64,000 nucleotides of DNA from an uncultured Alphaproteobacteria bacterium (GCA_944389465.1 CALXML010000004.1:1-64000), one strand, 5' to 3'; positions 25,732 through 36,112 are shown, counted from the stretch's first letter. Notes: a model not told the origin generated them from the letters alone. Translations and numbers: made by a program.

Positions 25732-27381
25732 TTAATTTCCACATTTAATTTTGCGCAGTACAACCATAATGCCGGCTGGTGTCATTCCAGATATACGGGA
25801 TAATTCCGCGATATTTTCCGGCCGCGTGGCGGTTAATTTTTCAACCAATTCATTGGTCAGACCGGCCAAACCACGATATTCAAAATTGGTTGGAATTTTT
25901 AATGCGGCATCACGACGGTATGCGGCAATTTCACGTTCATTGCGCTGGATATATCCGGCATAGAATTTGTCATTTTCGCGAATTTTATCGGCGCGATACG
26001 CATATTTTTCATCCCGCGCGGCGGCATCCAACAACCCCAATGTCACCGCCATATCGCCCAGTCGTGCAATTGCATTATCCGCACGCAACCGCAGACGATA
26101 TTCCGCACGTGATGTAAACATACGATACGGCTCATCCACACCCAATGTTGTTATGTCATCAATCAACACACCAATCATTGCGTTTGTTCTGTCCAATTGC
26201 ACCGGCGGCAACCCCAGTGCATATGCGCCCGCATTTGCACCCGCAACAATGCCCTGTGCGGCGGCCTCTTCATATCCAGATGTGCCATTTATTTGTCCCG
26301 CAAAGAATAAACCTGATATGTCTTTGGATTCCAGCGTGCTGCGCAATGCGCGTGCATCAATTGCATCATATTCAATTGCATATCCATAACGTGCAATACG
26401 TGCGTTTTCCAGTGCTGGGATTGTGCGAATCCATTTATCCTGTATATCTGCGCCGAAACTGGTTGAAATACCGTTTGGGTAAATTAAGTCACTGTCCAGT
26501 CCCTCGGGTTCCAGAAAAACATGATGTGATGTATGTTCTGGAAAACGCATAACCTTGTCTTCTATGCTGGGGCAATATCGTGGGCCTGTGCCCTGAATAT
26601 CGCCATTATACATTGGGGCATTACTAATATTTTCACGAATTATATCATGTGTTTGTTGATTTGTATGCGTGATATAGCAAACAGCATCATAATTATTTGC
26701 CGGATTTGGTGCACTGAACCAATCATGTGGTGTGTCACCCCGTTGCAGTTCACATACAGAAAAATCAACAGAATCACGATATATACGTGCGGGCGTTCCT
26801 GTTTTCAGACGCATTAATTTAAACCCAGCATTCGCCAATACGCCCGATATATTTTTATCAGCCGCCTGATATTTTCCATCATCCATCATACGACCAGAAG
26901 GAATTTTTTCCGTACCACGTGTTACCAATCCGCGCAGGAAAGTTCCCGTCGTCAACACAATTGCACGCGCTGAATATTTATTGTTTATAACTTTGCGTTC
27001 AATATCCAAACTGTCAACGGGTTCAAATTGCAGGGTCAAATTTTTATAATTATTCAGAATTTGTGTGATTGCATTGTGATACAGATTTCTGTCTATTTGC
27101 GCACGTAACGCTTGGGTTGCTGCGCCATGTGATGCATTCAGCGTACGAAAATGAATGCCGGCCGCATCAGCCGCACGCCCCATAACCCCGCCCAATGCAT
27201 CTATTTCTGCAACCATTTGGGATTTTCCGGCCCCACCTATACTGGGGTTACAAGACATTGCACCTAAATCAGTCGCACATTGTGTTATTAACAATGTGCG
27301 TGCACCACGTCTGGCGGCGGCGGCGGCGGCTTCGGTTCCTGCGTGTCCACCACCAATAACAATCACATCAAATTCAGTCAT
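25732..27381 (-). CDS. mnmG: tRNA uridine-5-carboxymethylaminomethyl modification enzyme MnmG (short form)
   Basis: This FAD-dependent enzyme, with MnmE, modifies U34 of tRNAs. It has the FAD-binding GGGHAGTEAA start, CNPSIGGAGKS, RYCPSIEDK and TSGYEEAAAQG motifs. At 549 residues it is about 70 shorter than usual. The missing stretch lies after KIRENDK (about residue 474), where the chain jumps directly to FYAGYIQRNEREI, the segment that normally follows a long C-terminal insert. The final SRISGMTPAGI part is intact. It follows fabG by 3 nt; mnmE and rsmG are not adjacent. Confidence 0.95.
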   Translation of the reverse strand: MTEFDVIVIGGGHAGTEAAAAAARRGARTLLITQCATDLGAMSCNPSIGGAGKSQMVAEIDALGGVMGRAADAAGIHFRTLNASHGAATQALRAQIDRNLYHNAITQILNNYKNLTLQFEPVDSLDIERKVINNKYSARAIVLTTGTFLRGLVTRGTEKIPSGRMMDDGKYQAADKNISGVLANAGFKLMRLKTGTPARIYRDSVDFSVCELQRGDTPHDWFSAPNPANNYDAVCYITHTNQQTHDIIRENISNAPMYNGDIQGTGPRYCPSIEDKVMRFPEHTSHHVFLEPEGLDSDLIYPNGISTSFGADIQDKWIRTIPALENARIARYGYAIEYDAIDARALRSTLESKDISGLFFAGQINGTSGYEEAAAQGIVAGANAGAYALGLPPVQLDRTNAMIGVLIDDITTLGVDEPYRMFTSRAEYRLRLRADNAIARLGDMAVTLGLLDAAARDEKYAYRADKIRENDKFYAGYIQRNEREIAAYRRDAALKIPTNFEYRGLAGLTNELVEKLTATRPENIAELSRISGMTPAGIMVVLRKIKCGN

Positions 27382-27384
27382 TGA

Positions 27385-28113
27385 TTAGAACCGTCCCATA
27401 CCACCGTTTATGTGTAAAACCTGACCATTGATGTATGATGATTCATCAGATGCCAAAAATACACATGCATACGCAATATCATCTGGTTCGCCAAAGCGTC
27501 CCGCTGGGATTTGTGCCAAATATGATTTTTTCAAATCATCAGATAATACGTCTGTCATTGGGGTTTTAATGAACCCCGGTGCAATACAGTTTGCAGTGAT
27601 ACCACGTGAACCAACCTCGGCCGCGATGGATTTAGTCATTGCAATCATACCACCCTTGGACGCGGCATAGTTCGCCTGTCCTGCACCACCAATTGCACCA
27701 ATAATAGATGCCATATTAATAATGCGACCACTGCGATTTTTCATCATTGGCATAATAACCGCGCGACATATTTTGAAACAAGAACGCAGGTTAGTATTAA
27801 TTACATCGTTAAATTGTTCGTCTGACATACGCATTAACAGTGTATCTTTGGTAATGCCGGCATTGTTAACAACAATGTCAATTTTGCCGGCTGTATCAAT
27901 TGTGGATGCAACCAAATCAATTGCGCCACTGTCAGATGCCAAATCAATTGGAATTTTGATATATGAATTATCAAACTGTGCATCCAATTTATCCATACTG
28001 CGCCCAGTCACAACAACGGTTGCGCCGGCCTGTTTCATACGTTTTGCGATTGCGCCACCGATACCACCGGTTGCGCCAGTAATTAATGCAACTTTACCTG
28101 TTAAATCAAACAT
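27385..28113 (-). CDS. fabG: 3-oxoacyl-ACP reductase
   Basis: This 242-residue short-chain dehydrogenase reduces 3-oxoacyl-ACP in fatty acid elongation. It has the NADPH-binding ITGATGGIGGAIAK, the NNAG motif, the catalytic Ser (NMASIIGA) and YAASK, and the typical C-terminal FLASDESSYINGQVLHINGGM. It begins 1 nt after fabD, giving the operon fabD-fabG-mnmG-tRNA-Thr. Confidence 0.96.
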   Translation of the reverse strand: MFDLTGKVALITGATGGIGGAIAKRMKQAGATVVVTGRSMDKLDAQFDNSYIKIPIDLASDSGAIDLVASTIDTAGKIDIVVNNAGITKDTLLMRMSDEQFNDVINTNLRSCFKICRAVIMPMMKNRSGRIINMASIIGAIGGAGQANYAASKGGMIAMTKSIAAEVGSRGITANCIAPGFIKTPMTDVLSDDLKKSYLAQIPAGRFGEPDDIAYACVFLASDESSYINGQVLHINGGMGRF

Positions 28114-28114
28114 T

Positions 28115-28990
28115 TTATATCTCCAATTTTTTTGCTGTCATTTCTGGACATATGCGTGGGGTCAGTCCGGTCAATACTGCACCGGGGCCAACCTCTATGG
28201 TTTCTGTGATTCCCAATTCATGCATTTTCAACACGGATTCACGCCACCGCACACCATGCGTAATTTGGTATATTAACGCTTCTTTTATTTCAGTCGGGTC
28301 GGTCATAGGCGCGGCAGTTTTATTAGAAATTAAAATTGCCCGTGGTGTTTTTATTTCTATGTTTTCCAGTGCTGCACGCATTTCATCTGCGGCCTGTGCC
28401 TGAATGCGGCAATGTACCGGCACGGACAGTGCCAATGGCATTGCGCGTTTTGCGCCTGCCTCTTTGGCCAGTACCATTGTTTTTTCTACTATATCGCGTG
28501 CACCAGAAATAACAACCTGACCGGGGGAATTATCGTTTGCCACATCACAGTCAGTTTTTGCACATATTTCACGCACCTGTTCAATGGTCAGCCCTAAAAT
28601 TACCGCGGTTAATCCCGCACCAACCGGTACTGCGCGTTGCATTGCATCCCCACGCAGGCGTAATAATTTTGCCGTATCGCCAACCGATAATGCGCCGGCC
28701 GCACACAATGCGGTATATTCACCCAACGAATGCCCCGCAACATATTCTGTCAGTTCTGTGCCTGATGCACGCAGCATAGCAATTGACACAGCCATAATTG
28801 CAGGCTGAACATTTGTTGTTAACGTTAATTCATCCATTGGCCCGTTAAAGATAATATCAGACAATTTTTGATTTAACGCATCGTCCACTTCGTCAAACAC
28901 GGCACGTGCGTCTGGATTATTATCATATAATTCACGCCCCATACCGACCGATTGAGAACCCTGACCGGGGAAAACAAGTACAGATGACAT
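28115..28990 (-). CDS. fabD: Malonyl-CoA:ACP transacylase
   Basis: This 291-residue enzyme loads malonate onto acyl carrier protein. It has the N-terminal FPGQGSQSVGMG, the nucleophile motif GHSLGEY, VVISGARD and the catalytic His in VPVHCRIQ. The start is the ATG at 28990 with AAGGAG spaced 7 nt; an in-frame GTG six bases upstream sits inside the ribosome binding site. It heads the operon with fabG. Confidence 0.96.
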   Translation of the reverse strand: MSSVLVFPGQGSQSVGMGRELYDNNPDARAVFDEVDDALNQKLSDIIFNGPMDELTLTTNVQPAIMAVSIAMLRASGTELTEYVAGHSLGEYTALCAAGALSVGDTAKLLRLRGDAMQRAVPVGAGLTAVILGLTIEQVREICAKTDCDVANDNSPGQVVISGARDIVEKTMVLAKEAGAKRAMPLALSVPVHCRIQAQAADEMRAALENIEIKTPRAILISNKTAAPMTDPTEIKEALIYQITHGVRWRESVLKMHELGITETIEVGPGAVLTGLTPRICPEMTAKKLEI

Positions 28991-29046
28991 ATACACTCCT
29001 TTTACATCGTGGTAATTATAGAATTGAAATACGTTATGCGCAAATA

Positions 29047-29619
29047 TTATCTGATGGGGATAATTTTTTGTTTTTCTGCATTATTTTTATCGCGCGTTGG
29101 GCGCATTGAAAATTCACACCCACAATAATTTTGCCGATAAAAATCAGATGCACGTCCAATTTGTTGACGTAATTCTTCATCCCATTTAATTGGAATATAT
29201 TGTGCACCCAATGCATTGTTACCGGCATCGTCAACCTGTGATTGACTTTTGTGACGCGATACACCAAACACAGATGTTACCGCGTCATATCCGTGTTCTG
29301 TGGCCCACCGACGTGCATATTCAAAACGAAATTGAAAGCATATACTGCATCGTGCACCACGTTCAGGTTCATTTTCCATTCCACGCACAGCATCCCGCCA
29401 CGCGACGTGGTCATATTCACCAATGGCGTATTTAACCCCAAATTGTTCACAGTACCGTATTTGTTCGGCCAATCTTTTATCATATTCAGCGGCCGGAAAA
29501 ATATTAGGGTTAAAAAACAGCACAATAAAATCATCAACGTTTGGTATTTCACCATCCGCCAATTGCTTTATCGCGCCCGCACTGCATGGCGCACAACACG
29601 ACATTAACACCAGTTTCAT
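29047..29619 (-). CDS. queH: Epoxyqueuosine reductase QueH
   Basis: This 190-residue protein of the former DUF208 family carries out the last step of queuosine synthesis in tRNA. It has the N-terminal CCAPCSAG, the middle CSICFQFR and the C-terminal QNYCGCEFS, the cysteine pattern that binds a 4Fe-4S cluster and a neighbouring metal, and also GVSRHKSQ. QueH is the non-homologous substitute for QueG. It is the third gene after metG and a small cysteine protein; no other queuosine genes are in the window. Confidence 0.9.
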   Translation of the reverse strand: MKLVLMSCCAPCSAGAIKQLADGEIPNVDDFIVLFFNPNIFPAAEYDKRLAEQIRYCEQFGVKYAIGEYDHVAWRDAVRGMENEPERGARCSICFQFRFEYARRWATEHGYDAVTSVFGVSRHKSQSQVDDAGNNALGAQYIPIKWDEELRQQIGRASDFYRQNYCGCEFSMRPTRDKNNAEKQKIIPIR

Positions 29620-29626
29620 TTTTACT

Positions 29627-29884
29627 TTATCGTATGCGATTAATATTACGTAACTTTATTGCACGTAAAATAATCGTTTCAGCCTGTTCCATATTATCAG
29701 ATTTAATAATAATGTTCGGTTTGTTTTGGTTTAATGTGAAATATACGTTCGGCAATCTGGCAGATATGTATTCCAGCAACTTGCATTGTTCTGCACCCTT
29801 GCATGATTTAAAAGATTTACACATATTGCAACTGAATGCGAAATTTTGTTCATTTAAATTAATATATATTTTTCTGTCAAACAT
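29627..29884 (-). CDS. Small protein with four-cysteine cluster
   Basis: This 85-residue protein has CNMCKSFKSCKGAEQC near residues 19-34, spaced Cx2Cx5Cx5C, a plausible zinc or iron-sulfur site. A short beta-alpha tail follows (PNVYFTLNQNKPNIIIK). It lies between metG and queH with 9 and 7 nt gaps, so it belongs to that operon. I do not recognise a family; a link to tRNA metabolism is suggested only by the neighbours. Confidence 0.7.
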   Translation of the reverse strand: MFDRKIYINLNEQNFAFSCNMCKSFKSCKGAEQCKLLEYISARLPNVYFTLNQNKPNIIIKSDNMEQAETIILRAIKLRNINRIR

Positions 29885-29893
29885 ATTTTACCT

Positions 29894-31900
29894 TTATTTT
29901 TTATAAACACTGCCGATTGTGGCATCGTCCCCCAATTCAATCAGGTCCTCTGCATTTTCGCCAACACCTAATTCAGCGGCACTGCACATCATCCCATATG
30001 ATTCAGTACCTGCAACAGTGCGTTGAACGATGGGCTTTTTAGAGCCATGTAACACGCAACCAATTGGTGCCAATACGCCAATCATACCGGCGCGTACATT
30101 CGGTGCACCACATACAATTTGTAATTCGTGATTTACCCCGTCGTCCACCGTTAAAATATGCAGATTTTCACGTGTTGGATGTTGACGTACATCAACAATC
30201 TTTGCCACGGTTGGTTGTGGTGTATCATCGGTTTTTGGTGCATATTGCGCCGTCAGTTTTGCAACAGTTTCATCATCTAGGCGTGAAAACAGATTTTCAG
30301 GCACGGTAAATTTTGCACCATCTGTGATACGTGGCGCGTATTCAGTTGGCCATGATAAATCTAAATTTGTATCAACAAATATGTCGCGCATTTTTTCGGC
30401 TGCATTTGGTATAAATGGTGCGGATACACGCGCATATAAATCAATTAATTGAAAACAGGTGTTTAATATCGCGCCTGCGGTATTCATATCACCGTTTTTT
30501 ACCAATGTCCATGGTTCATGCACCGTCATATATTCATTGCCAATTGCGTACAGTGAACGTAACGCGACAATTGCAGCGCGAAATTCGCACGCATCCAACG
30601 CGGTTGTTAATTCGCGCAATTTTTCATTTATTTGTGATTCAATGTCTGCATTATGTGCACCAGCGGCCGGCACAGTATCGCCAAAGTTTTTATTTGTTAA
30701 TTTGCAAACGCGGGATACAAAATTCCCCAACATACCATTTAAATCCTTGTTCACAATATCGGCAAAACGTTCAAAAGTAAAATTCGTATCATCCGTTTCT
30801 GGGGCCGACGCCATTAATGCATAACGCCATGCATCTGCCGGCGCAACGGATACAGCGTCACTTAAAAACACCCCACGATTTTGTGATTTAGAAAATTTGC
30901 CGCCCTCAAAGTTCAGGAAATTCATAGATTTTAACATATCCACTGTTTTCCAGCCCTCGTTCATGGCCAATTGTTGTTCAGGGAAAAATACGGCATGGAA
31001 TTTAACATTATCCTTGCCCATAAATTGTGCATAATAACAATCATCATTTTTCCACCAAGACGCCCAATCATCGGTTGCGGCCTGTGAAATAGAAACATAT
31101 CCCCACGGTGCGTCAAACCATACATAAAAAACTTTGTTTTCGTATCCGTCCTTGTTAACAGAAATGCCCCACGGCAAATCACGGGTAATGGACGTATCAC
31201 GCAGTTCATCATTTGCCCAACCCTGTGCAATTGCTGCGGCGGTGCGTGACCATTTTGGTGCATGTGATTTTAACCATTCGCGCCATACGCCCTGTACACG
31301 TGATGCCAAGAAAAACAGATTTTTTGTTGGCCGCATTTCAATATTCGTACTGCCAGAAATTGTACTGCGCGGATTAATTAGTTCAGATGCGTCATATGTT
31401 GCACTGCAATTATCACATTGGTCACCACGTGCATTGTCATATCCGCATTTTGGACATGTTCCAACCAATTGTCTGTCTGCCAGAAACATATTGTCATCAA
31501 CGGAAAAAGGCTGCAGTGTTTCACGTTCTTCTATTAATCCCAAACTGTCCAAACGGTTAAACAGTTCATGTATTAATTTTTCCTGTAATTTGGTGTGTGT
31601 GCGACCATACAGGTCAAATGATAAATTAAAATCGCGCACTGCACGCAGTTGCCGTTCATAGTATTTATTGTTGTATTCCAAAATGGGCATATTCTCTTTC
31701 ATTGCACCAACAACGGCCGGTGTACCGTGTTCATCAGCCCCACAAACATATAAAACATCGCGCCCACGCGCACGACAAAAACGTGCATATACGTCAGACG
31801 GCAACCAACATCCCACCAAATGCCCCAAATGCAGTTCGCCATTTACATACGGCAATGCGGATGTAATTAAATATTTTTGTTTTTTATTGCTTGTTGTCAT
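29894..31900 (-). CDS. metG: Methionyl-tRNA synthetase
   Basis: This 668-residue class I synthetase charges initiator and elongator tRNA-Met. It has HLGHL near residue 22, a zinc knuckle CPKCGYDNARGDQCDNC, the KMSKS loop as GKFSKSQ, an anticodon domain and a fused C-terminal OB-fold tRNA-binding domain (from about 560: VAKIVDVRQHP ... LQIVCGAPNVRAGM). The fused domain makes it a dimer in other species. AAAGGG precedes the ATG. It heads the operon with the cysteine-cluster protein and queH. Confidence 0.97.
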   Translation of the reverse strand: MTTSNKKQKYLITSALPYVNGELHLGHLVGCWLPSDVYARFCRARGRDVLYVCGADEHGTPAVVGAMKENMPILEYNNKYYERQLRAVRDFNLSFDLYGRTHTKLQEKLIHELFNRLDSLGLIEERETLQPFSVDDNMFLADRQLVGTCPKCGYDNARGDQCDNCSATYDASELINPRSTISGSTNIEMRPTKNLFFLASRVQGVWREWLKSHAPKWSRTAAAIAQGWANDELRDTSITRDLPWGISVNKDGYENKVFYVWFDAPWGYVSISQAATDDWASWWKNDDCYYAQFMGKDNVKFHAVFFPEQQLAMNEGWKTVDMLKSMNFLNFEGGKFSKSQNRGVFLSDAVSVAPADAWRYALMASAPETDDTNFTFERFADIVNKDLNGMLGNFVSRVCKLTNKNFGDTVPAAGAHNADIESQINEKLRELTTALDACEFRAAIVALRSLYAIGNEYMTVHEPWTLVKNGDMNTAGAILNTCFQLIDLYARVSAPFIPNAAEKMRDIFVDTNLDLSWPTEYAPRITDGAKFTVPENLFSRLDDETVAKLTAQYAPKTDDTPQPTVAKIVDVRQHPTRENLHILTVDDGVNHELQIVCGAPNVRAGMIGVLAPIGCVLHGSKKPIVQRTVAGTESYGMMCSAAELGVGENAEDLIELGDDATIGSVYKK

Positions 31901-31922
31901 TATTTATGCCCTTTTGTAAAAA

Positions 31923-31949
31923 TATATGGGTGCCCAACGGGGCACCCAT
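31923..31949 (-). terminator. Terminator between tRNA-Val(GAC) and metG
   Basis: ATGGGTGCC/GGCACCCAT stem (31926-31934 with 31941-31949), followed on the minus strand by an AT-rich run with T5. Confidence 0.7.
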
Positions 31950-32036
31950 GAATCCCGTCAGAATTTTTTATTAAAATTAATTATACATTCGCATCATTTT
32001 TTATAACTTAATTTTTATATTATGTCTTGCGGTGGC

Positions 32037-32064
32037 CTGCCACCCGAAGCCTTGGCGAAGGGTG
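32037..32064. repeat. CCACCC/GGGTGG hairpin element beside tRNA-Val
   Basis: The stem CCACCC/GGGTGG encloses GAAGCCTTGGCGAAG and overlaps the encoded CCA end of the tRNA. A related hairpin with stem CCACAC/GTGTGG and an almost identical loop lies at 61350-61376, downstream of the other tRNA-Val gene. Confidence 0.55.
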
Positions 32065-32139
32065 GTGGGTGGTATTGGACTCGAACCAACGACCTTTACG
32101 ATGTCAACGTAACGCTCTAACCAACTGAGCTAACCACCC
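32063..32139 (-). tRNA. tRNA-Val (GAC anticodon)
   Basis: A 77-nt cloverleaf on the minus strand: acceptor GGGTGGT/ACCACCC, D loop AGTTGGTTA with G18G19, anticodon loop TTGACAT giving GAC (valine), T loop TTCGAGT and encoded CCA. Confidence 0.95.
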
Positions 32140-32298
32140 GAAACCGTTTCAAAATGTATGTCAGGTAAAAATATCCCTGTCATTACCCGCGTGATTATAC
32201 CAAACAAAATTCAGATTGCAATATTAAATTAGTTTTGTACCGTCGTTATCCCGCGGTTCAAACAAATTGGCCAGCGTTTGCCGGCCTGTTTTGTTATT
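32140..32298. other. Gene-free spacer between accC and tRNA-Val
   Basis: No ORF is credible here. It holds the promoter side of the tRNA and, at 32269-32286, a GGCC-AGCGTTTGCC-GGCC hairpin followed on the minus strand by AATTTGTTT, which fits a terminator for accC. Nothing else is seen. Confidence 0.5.
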
Positions 32299-33723
32299 TT
32301 ATTCTTTATCTGAATCCGATGTTTCAGACTGTTTTTTATTCGTCTGTTTGGACGACTTTTTCTTTTCCGCTTTCTCGCGTTCAGATTTCAAGAATGATTC
32401 CAACCAATGATTGTCAAAGTTCAATGTTTTTACATCACGGTTGTTTAACAATTTTTGTTGTAATGGGATGGTTGTTTTTACACCCTCTATTACAAATTCA
32501 TCCAACGCACGTGATGCACGCATAATACATGCGGGTCTGGATTGTGCATGAACAATTAATTTTGCAATCATTGAATCATATGTTGGCGGAATGGTGTATC
32601 CAGTGTAAACCGCGCTGTCCACACGTACGCCCAATCCCCCAGACGGCGCATACAGCGTAATTTTCCCCGGATTTGGAATAAATGTTTCAGGGTCTTCTGC
32701 ATTGATACGAAATTCAATTGCGTGACCGTGCGGAATAACATTGGATTGTGTATAACCCAACTTTTCACCGGCCGCAACACGAATTTGTTCACGTACCAAA
32801 TCAATTCCATAAACCATTTCAGTTACCGGATGTTCCACCTGCAGACGGGTATTCATTTCCAGAAAATAGAATTTACCGTCTTCAAACATAAATTCAAAAG
32901 TACCCGCATTTACATATCCCATTTTCTTGGCGGCGTTTTTACAAATTTCAATCATATCGTCGCGTTGTTTCTGGGTCAGTATTGCGGCGGGGCATTCCTC
33001 CATCACCTTTTGGTTTTTGCGCTGCAGTGAACAATCGCGTTCACCAAAAATCACAACATTGCCGTGTTTATCGCCCAAAACCTGAAATTCAATATGACGC
33101 GGATGCATTAACAATTTTTCCATATACAGCGTATCGTCACCAAAACCGGATTTAGCCTCGTTCTTGGTCATTTGAAACGCTTCGGCCAATTGTTCTGCAT
33201 TCATAACAGGGCGAATACCGCGTCCACCACCACCGGCGGCGGCCTTTAACATAACGGGGTATCCAATTTTTTCGGCCCACGCATATGCGTCTTCCAGTGT
33301 TTCAACCGCACCATCAGACCCCGGAACAACCGGCAGACCGCATTTAATGGCGGTTTGTTTGGCGTTAACCTTGTCCCCCATTTTTTCAATCATTGCGGCC
33401 GATGGCCCAATCCATATCAGACCGTGTTGTTCAACCTTTTGTGCAAAATCAGCACGTTCAGATAAAAATCCATATCCGGGGTGAATCGCATCAGCATTTG
33501 TTAATAACGCAGCCGTTAAAATCGCAGATTCGTTCAGATAAGAATCCTTGGACGGTCCGGGGCCAATACAGACAGATTCGTCCGCCAACTGTACATGCAT
33601 TGCGTTTTTATCAACAGTTGAATAAACCGCAACAGTACGAATACCCATATCGCGGCACGCGCGAATAATACGCAACGCAATTTCGCCACGATTTGCAATT
33701 AAAACTTTTTTTATTTGTGACAT
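32299..33723 (-). CDS. accC: Biotin carboxylase subunit of acetyl-CoA carboxylase
   Basis: This 474-residue ATP-grasp enzyme carboxylates the biotin on AccB, the first step of fatty acid synthesis. It has KVLIANRGEIALRIIRA, the glycine-rich ATP loop KAAAGGGGRGIR, the metal site EMNTRLQVEHPVTE and HAIEFRINAEDP. A charged lysine-rich tail (about 445-474) extends past the usual end. It follows accB by 20 nt. Confidence 0.97.
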   Translation of the reverse strand: MSQIKKVLIANRGEIALRIIRACRDMGIRTVAVYSTVDKNAMHVQLADESVCIGPGPSKDSYLNESAILTAALLTNADAIHPGYGFLSERADFAQKVEQHGLIWIGPSAAMIEKMGDKVNAKQTAIKCGLPVVPGSDGAVETLEDAYAWAEKIGYPVMLKAAAGGGGRGIRPVMNAEQLAEAFQMTKNEAKSGFGDDTLYMEKLLMHPRHIEFQVLGDKHGNVVIFGERDCSLQRKNQKVMEECPAAILTQKQRDDMIEICKNAAKKMGYVNAGTFEFMFEDGKFYFLEMNTRLQVEHPVTEMVYGIDLVREQIRVAAGEKLGYTQSNVIPHGHAIEFRINAEDPETFIPNPGKITLYAPSGGLGVRVDSAVYTGYTIPPTYDSMIAKLIVHAQSRPACIMRASRALDEFVIEGVKTTIPLQQKLLNNRDVKTLNFDNHWLESFLKSEREKAEKKKSSKQTNKKQSETSDSDKE

Positions 33724-33743
33724 TTTTTATATCGTTGCTTTTA

Positions 33744-34202
33744 TTATTCAATAACAATAATAGGTTGGTCAAATTCAACGGCCTGACCGTCGGAAACCAA
33801 TATTTCTTTGACCACGCCATCTTTGTCAGATTTGATTGGGTTAAATGTTTTCATTGCCTCTATTAACGCGACTGTATCACCAGCCTTGATTTGTGCGCCA
33901 ACCGATGTGAATGGTTTTGCCCCCGGTTCTGGTGCCAAATAAGCAACCCCAACCATTGGTGACTTTAATGCATATCCACTGATTTCATTATTTTCAGATG
34001 CCGCAGGTTCACTGTTAGTATTTTTTGATTCTGCGGATACTGGGAAATTCGGCATGGCGACGGTTGCACCGCCCTGTTGTTTAGATAAATGAATATGTTT
34101 ACGATATACGCCGAATAAAAACTGACGTTCCAAATCCAATTCTGTAATACCCATTTCATCCATGATTTTAGACATAGATTCAACGGTTGCACGAAATGAC
34201 AT
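33744..34202 (-). CDS. accB: Biotin carboxyl carrier protein
   Basis: This 152-residue protein carries biotin for acetyl-CoA carboxylase. The C-terminal biotinyl domain has the lysine motif EAMKTFNP (the more common form is EAMKM), preceded by SPMVGVAYLAPEPGAKPF. The N-terminal helical part and a flexible linker (about 60-75) are normal. AAAGGAT precedes the ATG. It is followed by accC. Confidence 0.95.
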   Translation of the reverse strand: MSFRATVESMSKIMDEMGITELDLERQFLFGVYRKHIHLSKQQGGATVAMPNFPVSAESKNTNSEPAASENNEISGYALKSPMVGVAYLAPEPGAKPFTSVGAQIKAGDTVALIEAMKTFNPIKSDKDGVVKEILVSDGQAVEFDQPIIVIE

Positions 34203-34288
34203 TTTTATATCCTTTTATATTTAAACTTTTTATAAAATGTACTTAACTGTTCAATGTGCCTGAAATTTTACCATAATCAGGCCGGATG

Positions 34289-34528
34289 TCAAGGGACGGG
34301 GTCGTAACCGAACCCACCCGCCGGTCTGCAGCGCAGAATCCTGCGTATCCCCAGCATCATTCCCCGCCACGGACCATATTTTTCAATTGCCTGACGTGTG
34401 TATTCACTGCACGTTGGAATAAACCGGCATGCCGCACGCCCACCGATAAAGGGGGAAATACACACCTGATACATTCGTACCATATAAATGGCACAACGTG
34501 CCAGTAAACTGTTATTTTGTTTTTGCAT
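34289..34528 (-). CDS. yidD: Membrane protein insertion efficiency factor YidD
   Basis: This 79-residue protein has the YidD signature YQVCISPFIGGRAACRFIPT followed by CSEYTRQAIEKYG, and the C-terminal RCRPAGGFGYDPVP. YidD helps the YidC insertase at the inner membrane. Its start overlaps the rnpA end by 17 nt, the conserved rnpA-yidD order. yidC itself is not in the window. Confidence 0.95.
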   Translation of the reverse strand: MQKQNNSLLARCAIYMVRMYQVCISPFIGGRAACRFIPTCSEYTRQAIEKYGPWRGMMLGIRRILRCRPAGGFGYDPVP

Positions 34529-34856
34529 GTGTTCGCTTGATATAATTCAGTGCCTTGCGCATGGCAACGCGGCCATCTGTGCGTGACGCATCAAGTATGC
34601 CATGACGTGCGATAAAGATATAATCTAAATCATTGCACATATGTTTTTCATTAAAACGAATCCAGTCGCGCAATAACCGTTTTGCGCGATTTCTGTCAAC
34701 TGCGAATTTAAACAGGCGTTTTGTAACAATCAGACCATAACGTGCATCGCCATCAATTTTGGCCGCCCGCGCACGTATAAAGAAGAAAGAACATCTGGCA
34801 TTAATGTCATTGTCCTGTATCAAAAAATCTTGGTGCTTTTTTATAGTATTTCTCAT
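34512..34856 (-). CDS. rnpA: Ribonuclease P protein component
   Basis: This 114-residue basic protein is the protein subunit of RNase P, which trims tRNA 5' ends. The RNR motif is visible as VDRNRAKRLLRDWIR (about 63-77), and the N terminus keeps a short RFxxxxxxG-like strand region (CSFFFIRARA). It overlaps yidD. Gene rpmH, which usually precedes rnpA, is absent here. The -10 box TATTAT sits 10 nt upstream of the ATG, again leaving a very short leader. Confidence 0.92.
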   Translation of the reverse strand: MRNTIKKHQDFLIQDNDINARCSFFFIRARAAKIDGDARYGLIVTKRLFKFAVDRNRAKRLLRDWIRFNEKHMCNDLDYIFIARHGILDASRTDGRVAMRKALNYIKRTHAKTK

Positions 34857-34922
34857 AATGGGTTTTATAATATCAAAATATCAGGATAATCAAATAAAAA
34901 ACATAAAATAATGTATGGCGGC

Positions 34923-34951
34923 TTGATTTTTTCATTATCACGATTTATAGT
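34923..34951 (+). promoter_or_regulatory. Promoter of mreB
   Basis: TTGATT (34923-34928) and TATAGT (34946-34951) with a 17-bp spacer, about 32 nt upstream of the mreB ATG. Confidence 0.55.
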
Positions 34952-34973
34952 TCAAGAAAAATCACTACATTAG

Positions 34974-36031
<1,058 letters not shown>

Positions 36032-36032
<1 letters not shown>

Positions 36033-36060
36033 AAAAACTGGCATTTGCCAGTTTTTTATT
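36032..36060 (+). terminator. mreB terminator
   Basis: AAAAAACTGG-CATTTG-CCAGTTTTTT, directly after the stop codon. Confidence 0.85.
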
Positions 36061-36112
36061 TGGGATTTTTTTTGTCTAGATTTTATTGCTTTATATTGCA
36101 ATAATACTTATT

